Positions 63,309 to 64,000 of a stretch of 64,000 bases of DNA are shown in pieces (within the stretch, counting starts at the first letter, position 1; each line of letters starts with the position of its first letter). This stretch comes from Achromobacter sp. MFA1 R4. Its GTDB lineage: Bacteria > Pseudomonadota > Gammaproteobacteria > Burkholderiales > Burkholderiaceae_B. Location of the stretch: the NCBI RefSeq assembly GCF_900156745.1, contig NZ_LT707065.1, positions 4,092,001 to 4,156,000 on the forward strand, in the 5' to 3' direction. Below the pieces are notes generated by a model that saw only the letters and a list, made by a program, of their open reading frames with translations, was not told the origin of the DNA and made no database searches. A program made the position numbers and the translations under genes.

Positions 63309-64000
63309 CGATTGTGCTAACGCCTGTGCAGTTGACGGCAATATTGCAGGGCGAGTCGATCAGCGACCAAGCAACGCTTTCCAACCGGATGTGGGGTGGT
63401 CTTACTCTAGTCGCGGGCTTCGCGGAAATGGTGGGCGCTGCCGCCTTGTGCGCTGCGCCGGAGCCAACCGGGGCGACAAAGGTGGGATGCGTGGTGGTTG
63501 GCGCTCATGGGACGGATACTGCGTCAACTGGGTTGCGCGAAATGTGGACGGGGCAGCAGGTCCGTTCGCTCACGGATAAAGGTTTTACCGAACTTGCCAC
63601 AAGACTCGGTGCGACACCGGGTTCAGGGCAGGCAGTTGGTTTAGCTGCCGAAATTGCGGTGCCGATCGGATTTGCGGGATCCATAAGAGCAGTGCGCGCT
63701 TCGAGCATCATAGCGGGGAGAATATTTCTCTCCAGACATGAAGCTGCAGTTCGGGGTGGGCTTGGAGGGCATACGCTGGCACAGCACGTGGGGAAAACAA
63801 AGGAGATGCTCGAAGCTCGATTGGCTGCCAACCCATTCTTGCGGGAAGTGTCGACGTTCCATTCCGTCCAAGATGCCGAGCGAGGCATAAACTCCGTCCT
63901 GCGTCTCAGATCAGACCAAGTGGCGCGGTGGGCTGGTTCAGCGCCTTATAGAGAAACGCTGGAACTCGTTGGCCCAGCCGCAGGGGATCTTGGCGTGGTG
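63287..64000 (+). CDS. Polymorphic toxin with bacterial RNase A-like domain, 3' partial
   Basis: ATG 63287 is preceded by GGAG (63270-63273); the frame is open to the window end (238 residues). The first 140 residues (TPVQLTAILQGESISDQATL, LAAEIAVPIGFAGSIRAVRA) look like the N-terminal segment of T6SS- or contact-delivered effectors with hydrophobic helices. From residue 158 GGLGGHTLAQHVGKTKEMLE, then STFHSVQDAERGINSVL, match the RNase A-like domain (RNase_A_bac) of CdiA-type toxins, with His162 and His167 at the likely active site. The rest of the domain and the immunity gene would lie beyond 64000. Confidence 0.75.
   Translation, partial: MPEDSSITIVLTPVQLTAILQGESISDQATLSNRMWGGLTLVAGFAEMVGAAALCAAPEPTGATKVGCVVVGAHGTDTASTGLREMWTGQQVRSLTDKGFTELATRLGATPGSGQAVGLAAEIAVPIGFAGSIRAVRASSIIAGRIFLSRHEAAVRGGLGGHTLAQHVGKTKEMLEARLAANPFLREVSTFHSVQDAERGINSVLRLRSDQVARWAGSAPYRETLELVGPAAGDLGVV

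Noticed and set aside
1-64000. CRISPR array
   Set aside because: No regularly spaced repeats of 24-40 bp were seen; the only short tandem repeats are at 19673 and 26443.

Overview
The window looks like a high-GC betaproteobacterial chromosome of the Achromobacter/Bordetella type (Alcaligenaceae). Core genes include galU, dapA next to bamC, mutS, a ROXA-type oxygenase and an arginine-deiminase locus with two antiporters. The genus is an inference from gene content and protein flavour, not a database result.

Region 1 (1-13,740) is the right part of a siphovirus-type prophage. It holds tail-tip genes, a large tail-tip J protein, a tailspike insulated by terminators on both sides, and a lysis cassette (lambda R-like endolysin, two small membrane proteins, nested Rz/Rz1 spanins). 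Two probable lysogenic-conversion genes, a LexA-controlled small ORF, an SRAP/YedK protein and a nucleotidyltransferase follow. A 1,325-bp IS3-family element interrupts a small NlpC/P60-like tail gene; its 3-bp target duplication is intact and removing the element restores the frame. The prophage ends at two successive 3' halves of tRNA genes (Met-type CAT, then His GTG) that have no 5' halves here, so they look like attachment-site remnants.

Region 2 (13,740-57,830) is ordinary chromosome. In order it has an isochorismatase hydrolase with a divergent LysR regulator, an arylsulfatase, YqjE/YqjK-like envelope proteins, an HdeA-like acid chaperone, several small stress-type proteins, galU, a soluble PAS hybrid kinase and an NAD synthetase. 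Next come a translationally coupled RND efflux / hydrolase / AI-2E-type transporter operon and arcD-arcA-arcD with a permease and an amidohydrolase. After these are PaiB-like, MFS and ArsR-type genes, then an uncharacterised two-gene unit (DUF1828) behind a consensus LexA box. The block ends with ypfJ, a TsaC/YciO-like protein, an M50 protease, dapA, bamC, a ROXA-like oxygenase and mutS.

Region 3 (57,830-64,000) is an accessory island beside the mutS start. A 103-bp segment covering mutS codons 1-21 and its upstream DNA is repeated, 93% identical by hand count and in direct orientation, 4.4 kb away. Between the copies lie a 2-TM membrane-protein gene cut by a second, nonsense-mutated IS copy, and a two-gene unit (343-aa soluble protein plus 187-aa four-TM protein). 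Its size, topology and position downstream of an S24-type repressor resemble lambda cI-rexA-rexB. The repressor has lost the catalytic serine of the autocleavage site. Divergent from it is a polymorphic toxin with a bacterial RNase A-like domain that runs off the window end. This island is the best candidate for an undescribed defence or exclusion locus.
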